Source of the DNA: Reticulitermes lucifugus
Taxonomy: Eukaryota; Arthropoda; Insecta; Blattodea; Rhinotermitidae
Assembly: GCA_026260175.1 (NCBI GenBank)
Contig: JAKCWW010000834.1
Location: 9,626 to 73,625 of the forward strand
Direction: 5' to 3'
DNA length: 64,000 bases
The notes below the pieces were generated by a model that saw only the letters and a program-made list of their open reading frames with translations, did no database searches and was not told where the DNA came from. How positions within the stretch are numbered: the first letter of the stretch is position 1; the number at the start of each line of letters is the position of its first letter. Both the position numbers and the translations under genes were made by a program. Below, piece after piece: positions 35,991-46,400 of this stretch.

Positions 35991-38173
35991 CCAAAGAAAC
36001 ATACTTTTTCTGACTGTACTCTTCGAACAAGGGCACAAATTTGTTTATTCACTTGGCAGGCATGGAGAGTTTACATTCAGGTTATTAACTGATTACAAAT
36101 AGGATTGCTGTCTTACACGTTAATCGACGTACCTTGACACACAGAAACCCGTACGTAGAAACACAGCGTAAGAAGTGTCTATATTTAGTTGACAGCAGAA
36201 TGTAGACGCTCGCCCGATATTGACTGCCGGCTCACCTCCCGCTGAGCAGTTCTCTCCCCTTCTGCAGCCCCTATTCATCATCCAGCGTAAGAAGAAGGAA
36301 ATTGTGACTGATTGAAAGCGTGCATGGCGACGACATGTTTGCATCTGACTCCGCGTTTTCACCGTGTGCAGAATATTGTTTCTCTCTTTTTATGTTCTGA
36401 ATCAAACCCTCCTTCTTCGTATCTGAAATAAGCAATACTTCACTGCTGGCACGTTTACTCTTTCCGTTTTATACTTTAATTCTAGATCTTTAATATAAAG
36501 ACTTGACTCTTTATTTCTACCAGGCACGCAGGGGATTTTCCATAAATATACAATATCTCTACACACTTCATTAATACACAACGTATTTTTTTTCCGGGTT
36601 CATCAGTACTACATCCCCTTACGTACGCGGGCCCATTTAAGTACCTGTTAGACTTAGGAGCATAATGTCGCATTGGCCTCTGCAATTATAAGGTGAATTA
36701 TATACGTACAGGTAATTTGTACCCAAGTAAAGCATACACAGTTCTCAATATCTGTACTGAAATATATGCTATGACACATCTTGCACAAGAACACCCAAAG
36801 GAACTGAACTTTTCATTCTTGTCAATTCACAAGAAGACGAGAACGGAAAATTATCATACTTATTTTATACAGATGTCTAATAACTTCTTGAAAAATGAAA
36901 AAAAGTGACAGCGTCAATTATTTATAAGAGTTAGGAACAAATCAAATTATAAAGATGAAGACACAAAATTCGAGAAATGGTAGATTCTATACTTCTCAAA
37001 AACTTTTTTCTACATGCACTTAAACTTCAGGGTCACGCGTATTTTATTTTCAGTTTGTATGCGTGTGATACTTGGAATCTTACTGTAAGAGACGACCATA
37101 GCTCGAAGGTGTACTTATTTGGTAAAAGAGACTCGATATGGAAGGAGTAAAGTAAGGCTAGGCAAATGACGTTAATTAATTAAGTGCTTCATAATTTGCA
37201 CTCGTACCAGATATAAAGGTAGTCAAATTAAGGAGCACGAAATAAGCGAGCCGTGAAGCACCTATGAGAGAACTAGAGAATTATACAAAACTTTCAAACG
37301 AAAAACCAGAAAAGAAAAAACAAATAGAAGATTTAAAAATATTCTCAGCTCTCTGCGGTATGGAGTGGTTTAAAGTAAATATGAAGATTTATTTTCTCCT
37401 TTACAAAATACAGGATACGATTCAATTAATAAAACCAGATGATTAATGGTGTTTGTTTTCAAAATCACACACAACACTTAGATACAAGATAGGAAAAAAT
37501 ACAGAATTTTTAGGCATGTTTGCAAAATTGCGAAAAGGGACTATTAATTTTATTATAGCTTTCTGTCCGCATGGAATAACTCAGATTCCACTGAACGGAT
37601 TTTTATGAAATCTGATATTTCAACATTTTTCGAAACTCTCGATAAAATTCAGGTTTCGTTAAAATCGGCCAAAAATAACAGATACTTTGCATGAAGACGT
37701 ATATACATTTATGATAATATCTCGCTAAATTCTTCTTGAAATTATAAATTGTTGAGACAATAATGTAGCGAAATCAAAATACACGTTTTGTATTCAATAA
37801 CATTTTTCCGAAAACAGGTCCATTTATGAGATAATGTGGAAAAATATGGGACAGCCATATAAGCCATACATGACAATATAATGCTGCGTAGAAAAGATGC
37901 GATTTGCATGCAGGTTAACTAAGGCAAGAATACAGACACACATTCATAATATTGAATACTTATTTCTTCATATTCGATTAATTCCTTCTAATCTCGTAAA
38001 ATGTTTTACGGCAACGCTTACAAAAATTGAGAAGCTGTGCAGTGACTTATCTGCAATTACGAACTGTTTAGCCAAATGATTGTATAAAGAAGACCTTGAG
38101 CAAACGAACATTATTTTCACAATTCCAATCTTTACAGAATAAACACAACACTATCTTCATACTTCTTTTATTA
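35991..38173. other. no gene recognised; possible repeat at 37.5 kb
   Basis: AT-rich. At 37555-37690 the text CACTGAACGGATTTTTATGAA and its surroundings resemble a dispersed insect repeat motif I have seen before, but I cannot name the family. The patch 36140-36360 is GC-richer and unidentified. Confidence 0.3.
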
Positions 38174-38220
38174 TCCGACGACATGTTTCGGCCGCGTAGG
38201 CTGGCGATCATCAGGTAGAA
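38174..38220 (-). ncRNA. hammerhead-like ribozyme fold
   Basis: Minus strand: CTGATGA (38214-38208), stem II region 38207-38190 with GCC/GGC pairing, GAAA (38189-38186), stem III palindrome ACATGT (38186-38181), cleavage-position C (38180). Stem I pairs TTCTAC (38220-38215) with GTCGGA (38179-38174) in five of six positions, counting one G-U. The trinucleotide before the cleavage point is GUC, the commonest natural site. No inverted partner was found nearby. Confidence 0.5.
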
Positions 38221-39049
38221 ACTCACAAAATCATTAAAGAAAAATATATGTTGAGGTGAAGGCATTCCCTTTGCAGATAAAAATTGAAATTATAAAATTA
38301 TGAGGACGTATAATTACTTATCATTCCCCATAAGGAATAATATACTATTTACATATGTTTCCGTAGTTTAAAATCGCCTGAGTGTAGCCATTACAATATT
38401 TTGGATGGAAGAGATCTCTATATTTTAATTAAAGAGTGAGTAGTGGCTCAGTTCAATAGTGTGTAGGCAATCTTATTATAAACGTTATATTTATAGACGG
38501 TGTAGTAGCTTCTGTTGAAAGGGACGTTTCTAGATTTCTTTTTTGATGAAAAACGCTGTGTAAGTTAGGCGGCTTTATGATCATTTTTGTATAGGACCTA
38601 GTGTTTATTTACTCTTCACAGGTAATGAAGTATAAGATGCAGTGATATGTATGTGTATAATGTGCAGAATTACGTACACGCTCGCAGATGTTTTTGTTTC
38701 AAGTTCAGTCCACAGTATCCGTACAGAGGAGAGGGTAATATTAAAATGAATTTTAAATTGGGTGTGAAGGAGTGAATTTGATTTGTTTGGCTCAGAATGG
38801 AAAAAATGGCGAATTTTTGTGAATACGCTTACTGAATTTCTGTTTCCTTAGAGGGTGAAAAATATTGTGAGTTGCTTCACTGTATTCGGTTTCTAAAGAA
38901 CGGATTTCCTGCATGGAATTGTTATTAGTGAATCAGGCATGATGTGGCACTGACAGATTGTACATAAATCGCGGTGAGGTAAGAAGAATTCAAATAGGAT
39001 ATTGACTATTTTCTTAGTGTGACACAGAAATCAGTTTGGGGACCCTTGT
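38221..39049. other. no gene recognised
   Basis: AT-rich, no frame or repeat that I can support. Confidence 0.35.
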
Positions 39050-39325
39050 GGTATTGCACAGGCTCTTAAAAATACCGTCTCTGAGGGTGTAAACGTGATA
39101 GTGTAATTGTGTTTCCCGTTTACAGTGCCCTTAAGTGTTGCAGGCTGCACTAAATTTGACGTTAGTGCAGCTGTGTTGTTTTCAGGACCCGTGTAATATT
39201 TAAGATACTCTTGCAAATGCTGTCTCTGAGGCTGTAAACGTGATAGTGTAATTTTATTCCCCCCTTTACCTTATTCTTAAAGGTTGTAGACTGCTCTAGA
39301 TTTGAAGATATACGCACATGAGTTG
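39050..39325 (+). repeat. tandem duplication, 145-bp unit
   Basis: TCTCTGAGG.TGTAAACGTGA followed by TAGTGTAATT occurs near 39078 and again 145 bases later near 39223. Downstream, GGCTGCACTAAATTTGA matches GACTGCTCTAGATTTGA at the same spacing. The two copies are diverged. Confidence 0.8.
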
Positions 39326-39375
39326 ATAAGGATTGAATTTTTCCTACGTACGACGCAATGTCGATAGGTAAGAGT

Positions 39376-39420
39376 TACTGACGTTTCGCAGGAGCTTGCT
39401 GCCACTCTCTTAGGGGTAGT
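39376..39420 (-). ncRNA. decayed hammerhead-like core
   Basis: Minus strand: CTAAGAG (39413-39407) stands where CTGANGA is expected. GCAG pairs with CTGC as stem II, followed by GAAA (39387-39384), ACGT and C (39380). The core is altered, so activity is not expected. The flank GATAGGTAAGAGTTACTGACG resembles the FEVLT-type repeat at 43.1 kb. Confidence 0.4.
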
Positions 39421-40703
39421 CCAAAGCAGTTTCCGTGGATCTTCCTCATGTGTCTGTGGCTGTCAGTTAATAGGATGTATTTATTAATGCTTGAATATAA
39501 TAATCTCTTTTCTGTTACATTTTCTGTTACCTTGTTATGAAAATCAAATTACTGTACTGAATTTTAAGTGTCTTAGCCGTTCATGGTCTAACTTACCATA
39601 TACCACAGTCTGCAAGCTGACAGTAGGTAGTCACCGAATTCCTGTAGGCATGTTAGCTGATAACCCAACGGATGAGATGTGAAACCGTACGTGACAGTAT
39701 AATTAAAAATTTTAATTTTGAAAATTCATCTAAATTTTGTATAACTACAGTTTTTTACCTCACACAGAACATAGTGTGCTTCCATTAGAAAGACCAGCCG
39801 GCTAATTCTGCCTCAGGAAATAATTGGCATTTAGTGCGGGAATCATGCGTAAGGAGTTTGGTTAAATGCAAAGTTTCATAACGTAACAGGAAGTTGTTTA
39901 TATTTTTACCACTGGGCTGTAAATGGTGAAGCATTCTTATAGCAATATTACCGTAACCGCAGTACCGGATATGGCAAAACCTTTAACGATCTCGGAAAAT
40001 TTAAGTCAATTTCCTTATCTGATCCATTCTCCTATTTTTCACATATGGCTCACAATTTTGCATAGGCGGACGTTACGTCACTTTCCAAAAGGTAGACATG
40101 CTGATGGCTTAATGCTGTGCTACAGTTGACTCTTCCTTTCTTCGAGTCCCTGAGCGGATACAGGATGTATAGTTCAATATTTCTCAGTTATGGTCATCAG
40201 ATGCATTCGTAGTAAAAGGCCATCAAATAAATTGCAGAATTAAGATCTGAAGTTACGAGTGTTATGCTGTAGCATCTTATTCTTATGGCCGAATCAGGAG
40301 TGGCTGTTTGTGTGAAATATGACATATTTTACAGGACTTATTTTTCTATTGTTTATTTGTAGCAGTATCCTTTCGAAAAATATTTAAAATAAATCTCCCG
40401 CAATTCTACTCGTCTATTTAACAGCCTGAATATCAAAACGCCTAATGATACAAAAACTAATATTCAGTCCTCTGCTTCGTGGTAATTGAAAGTAAAAAAT
40501 TAACCTAATTTATTTTGAAAAACGTGTAATTGTTTTAAACACACATCATGAAACAGACTTTTATGGTTTGAGGTGATTCATCTCGTTATGTTACAACAAA
40601 AACAGAGAAGCACTTTTTTGCGTTTTCATCCCGTTGTGTTAGATATAACAACAGTGGAAATACAATGCCTTCAACACAATTAGTAAGTGTTGTATCTTTA
40701 ATT
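39421..40703. other. no gene recognised
   Basis: AT-rich DNA with no supported gene. Confidence 0.35.
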
Positions 40704-40743
40704 TGGCAACATGTTTCGACTTCAGAGGGCCATCTTCAGGCCA
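40704..40743 (-). ncRNA. hammerhead-like ribozyme fold
   Basis: Minus strand: stem I TGGC (40743-40740), core CTGAAGA (40739-40733), an unpaired T, weak stem II (GGC/GTC ends, 40731-40718), GAAA (40717-40714), stem III palindrome ACATGT, cleavage-position T (40708), stem I 3' strand GCCA (40707-40704). A related fold lies about 155 bp to the right in the opposite orientation. Confidence 0.5.
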
Positions 40744-40894
40744 GTAATATAAAGTACGTAAAAGGAATTGTGTAAAATTTTATTAAGTTAAGTAAATTGT
40801 ACACAATAACTTTCACGTATTTTATACCACTGGCCTCTCTTACTAGAGAACCAATATTCTTCCATCAGACACAACAGGATATTAAAAAGAAACT

Positions 40895-40941
40895 AACAGC
40901 CAGAATTGGCGCTTAACTATAAGTCGAAACATGTAGCTGTT
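40895..40941 (+). ncRNA. hammerhead-like fold, altered core, 6-bp stem I
   Basis: AACAGC (40895-40900) pairs perfectly with GCTGTT (40936-40941). Between them are CAGAATT where CTGAAGA is expected, a region with CTTA/TAAG pairing before TC, then GAAA (40926-40929), ACATGT and A40935. The right half aligns with the minus-strand motif at 40704-40743, but the stem I bases differ (AACAGC instead of TGGC) and still pair. The core substitutions make present activity unlikely. Confidence 0.45.
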
Positions 40942-41162
40942 TACGTACTTTTAAGTATATAGGTATATTTGACGGAAGAATATTTGATCTTTATTAGAAT
41001 TTTTGTTCTGAAGGTCGTATGAAGAAAAATATGGACTTCTTAATCACTTGTGTAATTATATGTTCATCAGAGATAAACTTAGTGCCCTTTGAACAGAACG
41101 CATATTTTTAACACGAAGGTATGTAGTTTTATAATTTAGCTGTCATTCTTATTACACGAGAA

Positions 41163-41463
41163 GTGGCCCTGACTTTTTCTTTAACTTCGAGACGGCAGGA
41201 AACCCATCCTTCAGTTTATGATGACGTAGTCCCAGACGATTACTCAGATTCCTCTTGTGGATTATTTCACCAAAAGAACCATTTTTCTTCCTGTTTTTCC
41301 TTGTACATCTACCATTCCAAAGATTCCCAATTCTCATACCAGCGACGAACCTCTAGACTTTCAAACCATTATTTTAAAACCGTTAGAAGAAGCGCGTCCT
41401 TTCCTCACACCTCCCAAAATATGTGAACAAAACTCACAACATGAAAACACACAGGAAGTATAG
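41163..41463 (+). other. overlapping open frames, possible decayed coding remnant
   Basis: One frame reads YDDVVPDDYSDSS and an adjacent frame reads PNSHTSDEPLDFQTIILKPL; both look more protein-like than neighbouring chance frames. Neither begins with a usable ATG and I recognise no family. Splice sites are not evident. It could be a fragment of an unknown element or chance. Confidence 0.15.
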
Positions 41464-42494
41464 TGACTGGCTTCTCATCCGTGCGCCCGAGACTACTTGT
41501 CAGATTTGTGTGAAATTGTGTACTTGTGTTATAAGTTAAAGTAGTTACGCCAACATAATTTTTTGCAACATCGATCTAAAATATCCCTTACTTTGCTATA
41601 AAGCTTAAATCGAGCTTATCGATTTTCTCCAAACGGACCATGATTAATAAAACTCGGGAGGCCTCCACGAGAGAAAACTTTGATTTTTAAAAGCTTTATA
41701 TATTTTTAGAAGAATAGACGACTAAATGTAAGGTAACATAACATAACCCTGAACATAACGGCACTTCCTTCGAAACGTTGAAGCAGCTTAACAACCAAGA
41801 AGCCTTGAGTCTTCAGTAAACAGGCTGTGAGAAACTCATATATTGCCATCTATCGGCTGTTAACAGTGACATGTTTAGCGGTTTGCTTTGAAGCTGTCTG
41901 TCTGCATCTGCAATAAATGTATATCAGCACCACTGAGATAAGAATAATCACTTGCAACTCCTTCCCAAGACAAGCGGCACTTCCCCTCTTAGTTACGTAA
42001 GACGTGCAGTTCAGAAGATAGGAATCATTCCAAATCAATATAAATTTACTTTCTGTAACGTTTTCATTCCTCGGCTATTTCCTATCGCTTTTTAACATTT
42101 TTGTGGGACATAGAAGAGTTAGTTCTTGACATGTCCTCCCTGTTATTTTAACAATCAGGTTATTTTTCCACTAAGGCCTTGCTCTGTTTTTCATGTAGTC
42201 AACGGAACCAAACTATTAGAGGTGACGGGTGAGTGAAAGACTGGGCATTTTCCTCAGATGACAGTCTTCGACCGCCTTTAAAAGGGGTTATATTATTCAT
42301 CTCAAAGGGGCAAAGAGCACCAGAGCAATCATTATTATAGGAGTCTTTGAAAACTGAAGACAAAGGCGCTACGTTCTGTCGAAGAGTTGGAAATCAGTTA
42401 ACCTGCTAGGCAGCGTCTCGACTCAGAAGGCTGCAATTGTTGTTCCACATTGACATGTACAGACATACAACCTTCGTATCATTAACTATGCAAA

Positions 42495-42670
42495 CCTTGA
42501 TTTCAGACTTCCGCCATTATGTTGTTGAGATCTGTGCTGTTCTGGGATATTACGCGGCGTCGTGTGGTAATTGTTTACCGACGTTTCGGGACAACGTATC
42601 GGTCCCATCTTCACTGGTCAAGAGTCCTACTCGGACCCCTGTCCCGAAACGTCGGCAGATCTCAACTGTG
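42495..42670 (+). repeat. dispersed repeat, YYAASCGNCLPTFRDNV type
   Basis: The plus strand reads FRHYVVEICAVLGYYAASC then LPTFRDNVSVPSS, a pseudo-peptide I remember from cockroach and termite predictions. The centre is an inverted repeat: CCGACGTTTCGGGAC (42578-42592) is mirrored by GTCCCGAAACGTCGG (42641-42655). It shares sequence with 46130-46345. It is probably a non-autonomous element, not a gene. Confidence 0.75.
42574..42618 (-). ncRNA. decayed hammerhead-like core
   Basis: Minus strand: GTGAAGA (42614-42608) replaces CTGAAGA. T is followed by GGGAC/GTCCC, a perfect 5-bp stem II, then GAAA (42587-42584), the ACGT palindrome, C (42580) and GGT (42579-42577). GGT pairs with ACC (42618-42616) if A42615 is bulged. 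It is antisense to the pseudo-peptide of the surrounding repeat. Confidence 0.45.
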
Positions 42671-43042
42671 TAAACGTCTGCATTGCATTAAATGGACGCA
42701 CTCCATGGCGATATGCAGATAGTTTATTTAGTCGTCCTGAACACATCTTTCGCGGGATCTTGATCTCGCAAGAAAACTGCCTTCGCCCACAATTTAAAAA
42801 TTGTTTTTCCTCTGCCATTCACTTTACCTCACTTCATAGATGAGGATCAAAGTGATCTAAATGTCTGGCGGAAGGAAGCTTCGTGTGCGACAGAGCTCCT
42901 ATTCTCAGGGTAGAATACAATGCACTATGTGTAAGTTGCAGTAAGTCTTTTGGGATATGATGCCATTTAGAAAGGTAAATAATTCTTATGACTCAGATGA
43001 GCTTACTCTCTACATCTTCAGGATCCAAAACATTCTTTGAAC

Positions 43043-43195
43043 TTACTGGATCCAACAAGACTTATTTGACCCTGAATCAGGAGGCAGAAATCTCGTCCGA
43101 AACGTCGGTAACTCTTTACCCATCGACACTGCATCATGTCCCAGAATAATTTTTATGATTACTGCTGTGAGAACCTCAAATTTCCTGTATAAAAT
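43043..43195 (-). repeat. dispersed repeat, FEVLTAV type
   Basis: The minus strand reads KFEVLTAVIIKIILGHDAVSMGKELPTFRTRF, a degraded form of the FEVLTAVTMK-like pseudo-peptide that I recall from cockroach and termite repeats. It contains a hammerhead-like segment on the opposite strand. No host gene is implied. Confidence 0.7.
43066..43111 (+). ncRNA. decayed hammerhead-like core
   Basis: CTGAATC (43072-43078) stands in the CTGANGA position. GAAA (43099-43102), ACGT and C43106 are present. Stem I pairs TT-ACC (43066-43071, G bulged) with GGTAA (43107-43111). The core has lost G8 and A9, so it should be inactive. Confidence 0.4.
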
Positions 43196-44209
43196 CCTGT
43201 TATAAACAATGAATGTATTACAAAAATTATGATATGCTTTATAATGCATCGCGTCGCTTTTGCTTGCTGCGTAGTTTTGATTCAACCTGCACTGCTATCC
43301 ATCCAGACGCTGGACGACAGGCGGATGTGGGGGGGGGGGTTAAGGGAGGACAGCCTTTGTCTTCCTGACATATCCGATGGGGTTTTTATTTTTACTGGGC
43401 TCCTGCGGAATTTGATTGGACTCTTCTTTATGGGCTTTACGTTCCTCGCTCTCTTCCAATCCTCCCACTCTTCATTCCCCTTCATCTTCCTTCGTTTTTA
43501 TCAAATTCTGTCTCACCGCCGGTCGGTCAGATAAAATTGTCTATGAAAAGCTAGCAGTGTCAGTTGCCTCTGTCTTCATTGTTACAATGCATGTGCTGGT
43601 CTGCCTGTGTGAAGGCTACCTCGTGATTATGTAAGGATAATGTATTTACGTACATACAGTGTCAGGCGTTAAAGCTGATTTTAACTCAAACTACTTTTTG
43701 AAAGCTTGATACTCAACCTGGCAAAAGCGAAAATTGATCAGCACCCTCTCAGGAATGATCATTGAGATGCATGAAACAAAATGTCACTTATCTATTTACT
43801 TTTCATTACTCGTCCTAAACAACACTTATGTAAGTCTTTTCCAAGGTAAGAAATATGAATATTGTCGTGTAGTTTTTGCTTGATAATTGGATACTTACGA
43901 GGGAAAGATAAAAGTATAAGAAACGTTTTTTTTATCTCACATCTCATATTGGGACACTGAAAATACGTAACAATATTTATTTTCACTCATTTGCATGTCT
44001 TTGATTTATATATATTTCTCAGTGAGTGACAACACTGTGACGTGTAAAAGAAAATGTTGTTAGAGTAGGTAACCTTTCACTGAAAGGTCACTAAATATAC
44101 GCAAATTCTAGCAATATACCTGTTCCATAAAGTATAAAGAACCCTGAACTGTCATTGGGTTAACGCGTGTGATGGGATACAACTTGAAACGACATAGAAA
44201 AATACCTTT

Positions 44210-44452
44210 GTGCATATTTACAGTGGGAGCTCAATCGACTGTGATGTCATTCCAGTAAAAGAGCTAGAACGTGTAGTGATAGAAATGTCTTCCTTTACAG
44301 GATATTGGCCTTATCTCTCATCGTTCTTTCCTTCAGACACTGTTGACTGTCCAGTCATCCTAGAAATTCTACCTCAAAGTTCCAACTGGTGGAGTAATTG
44401 GGCAAATCTTATACAGAAGGAAGCAAATAAAACGCAAAGTGATGAATCATAG
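44210..44452 (+). other. open frame, protein-like composition, unrecognised
   Basis: The frame contains SSFTGYWPYLSSFFPSDTVDCP and NWWSNWANLIQKEANK. It lacks an upstream ATG; the first in-frame ATG is near 44285, giving about 55 residues. It could be a fragment of an element or an exon. Nothing around it decides. Confidence 0.15.
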
Positions 44453-44852
44453 TACAAAAGCTCATTTTCCGTGCAATTGCGAAGAAACGAATTTAAATCC
44501 TTTGCACTCGCATAGCATAAATCTCTTTTGCATTTCCAACCTTATCATCCATCATATAGTGGCTGGTTAACTACTTCCTGACAGATAATCTATCTTAGAA
44601 AATTTGTGGGCCTAATGTCCACAATATTCAAGGAACAATATCAAGTATAGCGTCTTCATTTGAAAGCTTTATTCTAGTCAGAGGGGAGCCTAGAAAGATT
44701 TGTAAATGGAGAAGTTTAGCATTCACAGACGAGCAGATATATTTCGACACTCTAAATGGGTTTCATTACAGAAACCCTTACTGTTTTAATATCATGTTTA
44801 ACCAAACGATCTATGTAACCAGAAGATTAAAAGTATCTGTATTCTGCTCAGA

Positions 44853-45470
44853 CATTGTGTTTATGTGCTGCCACACAGTGTGTTTATGTGCTGTGTCTTA
44901 TTCTCTGCCCACACATTGTGTTTATGTGTTGTGTATTATTCTCTGCCCACACATTGTGTTTATGTGTTGTGTATTATTCTCTGCCCACACATTGCTTTAT
45001 GTGTTGTGTATTATTCTTTGACCACACATTGCGTTTATGTGTTGTGTATTATTCTCTGCCCACACATTGTGTTTATGTATTGTGTATTATTCTCTGCCCA
45101 CCCATTGTGTTTATGTGCTGTGTATTATTCTCTGCCACACAGTGTATTTACGTGTTGTGTATTATTCTTTGCCCACACAGTGTGTTTATGTGTTGTGTAT
45201 TATTCTCTGCCCACACATTGCGTTTATGTGTTGTGTATTATTCTCTGCCCACACATTGTGTTTATGTGTTGTGTATTATTCTCTGCCCACACATTGTGTT
45301 TATGTATTGTGTATTATTCTCTGCCCACACATTGTGTTTATGTGCTGTGTATTATTCTCTGCCACACAGTGTATTTATGAGCTGTGTATTATTCTCTGCC
45401 CACACAGTGTATTTACGTGTTGCGTATTATTCTTTGCCCACACAGTGTGTTTATGTGCTGTGCATTATTT
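44853..45470 (+). repeat. 38-bp minisatellite, about 16 copies
   Basis: Unit close to CCCACACATTGTGTTTATG plus TGTTGTGTATTATTCTCTG, repeated with few changes; a few units are shortened (around 44995 and 45133). Because 38 is not a multiple of three and the unit lacks plus-strand stops in every phase, all three plus frames stay open for 149-217 codons. These frames are a by-product of the array, not a cysteine-rich protein gene. Confidence 0.95.
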
Positions 45471-46129
45471 TCAGAACAAGTGGTGATTATTCCCGATTAC
45501 AGCATTAACCAGATCTTTTTTCAAATGGAGGTGGCTTGTGGGTTCTCTGTGAGGTAGAATTCAATCTTTAAATATTATTTTATGCTGACGTTAGTCTTAA
45601 ACGGATTTTAAGACAAAATTTTGTTTAATGCACGTCAGTATAGATGTCTCAGATTCTTGCCAGTCTGTCTACAGGATCTAGAGAACAAGAACTTGTTATG
45701 AATTTAACAATGTAACAGATCAGTTGGATAATGATTTTTGCTCCAAATACAAAAATGTATACAATGACGAAAACATTTCAAAGCGGTTAGTTTGTCTCAC
45801 TCCACAACATGCTGAGCGCCATAAAAATATTTCTGAATTGCTTAGACCAATAGAAGAAAAGACGGAATTTTATGGCACCTGAAATAATTAAAGGAAGAAT
45901 TCGTTGTAAATGACAAATTGCCTGTCATAGTTCTGAGAGTCCCTGTTTCAGGAAAGACACTAGAATATGGCTCTTTAGTATTGGTTCTTTGCATTTCTTC
46001 ACATTATGCCAAAAAAGTATAAAAATATTTACATGAAACTTGGTTGAGGAAGTGACCATTGCATAGCCTAAATAGAATAGTTTTCTGAAATTTTCCTGAA
46101 GACACTAAAGATATCCATTAAAAACCTGA
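45471..46129. other. no gene recognised
   Basis: AT-rich with no supported feature. Confidence 0.4.
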
Positions 46130-46345
46130 GATCTGCGCTCTTCTGGGATATTACGCAGAGTCGAGTGGTAATCCTTTACCGACGTTTCGGGATAACGTAT
46201 CGGTCCCATTTTCAAGGGTCAAGAAGACCCTTGACGATGGGGCCGATACGTTGTCCCGAAACTGCGATGCTGCGTAATATCCCTGAAGAGCATAGATCTC
46301 ATCAACATAGCGGCGGAAGCCTGAAATCACGAAAAACCTGATACC
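46130..46345. repeat. inverted pair of YYAAS-type repeat
   Basis: The left half (46130-46216) matches 42530-42615 on the plus strand. The right half reads FRRYVDEIYALQGYYAAS on the minus strand. ACGTATCGG/CCGATACGT and CCCGAAAC boxes mirror each other around AAGGGTCAAGAAGACCCTT. Two divergent hammerhead-like segments (46176-46220 minus, 46227-46270 plus) are present with damaged cores. Confidence 0.75.
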
Positions 46346-46400
46346 GCAGTCGGCGTTGCTACCGATATTTGAACCGGGCACATCTAGAGCCAAATCGCTC
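46346..46400 (-). mobile_element. tRNA-like SINE head fragment
   Basis: On the minus strand GCGCTGAGCGATTTGGCTC is followed by a B-box-like GGTTCAAATATC, directly abutting the palindromic repeat. It could be the polymerase III promoter of a composite element or a separate SINE fragment. Confidence 0.4.

Noticed and set aside
41745-41790. CTGAACA...GAAACGTTGAAG as another hammerhead
   Set aside because: Core G8 is missing and the flanks do not form stem I.
44855-45508. 217-codon cysteine-rich open frame
   Set aside because: Lies wholly within the 38-bp minisatellite; all three frames are open because the unit lacks plus-strand stops.
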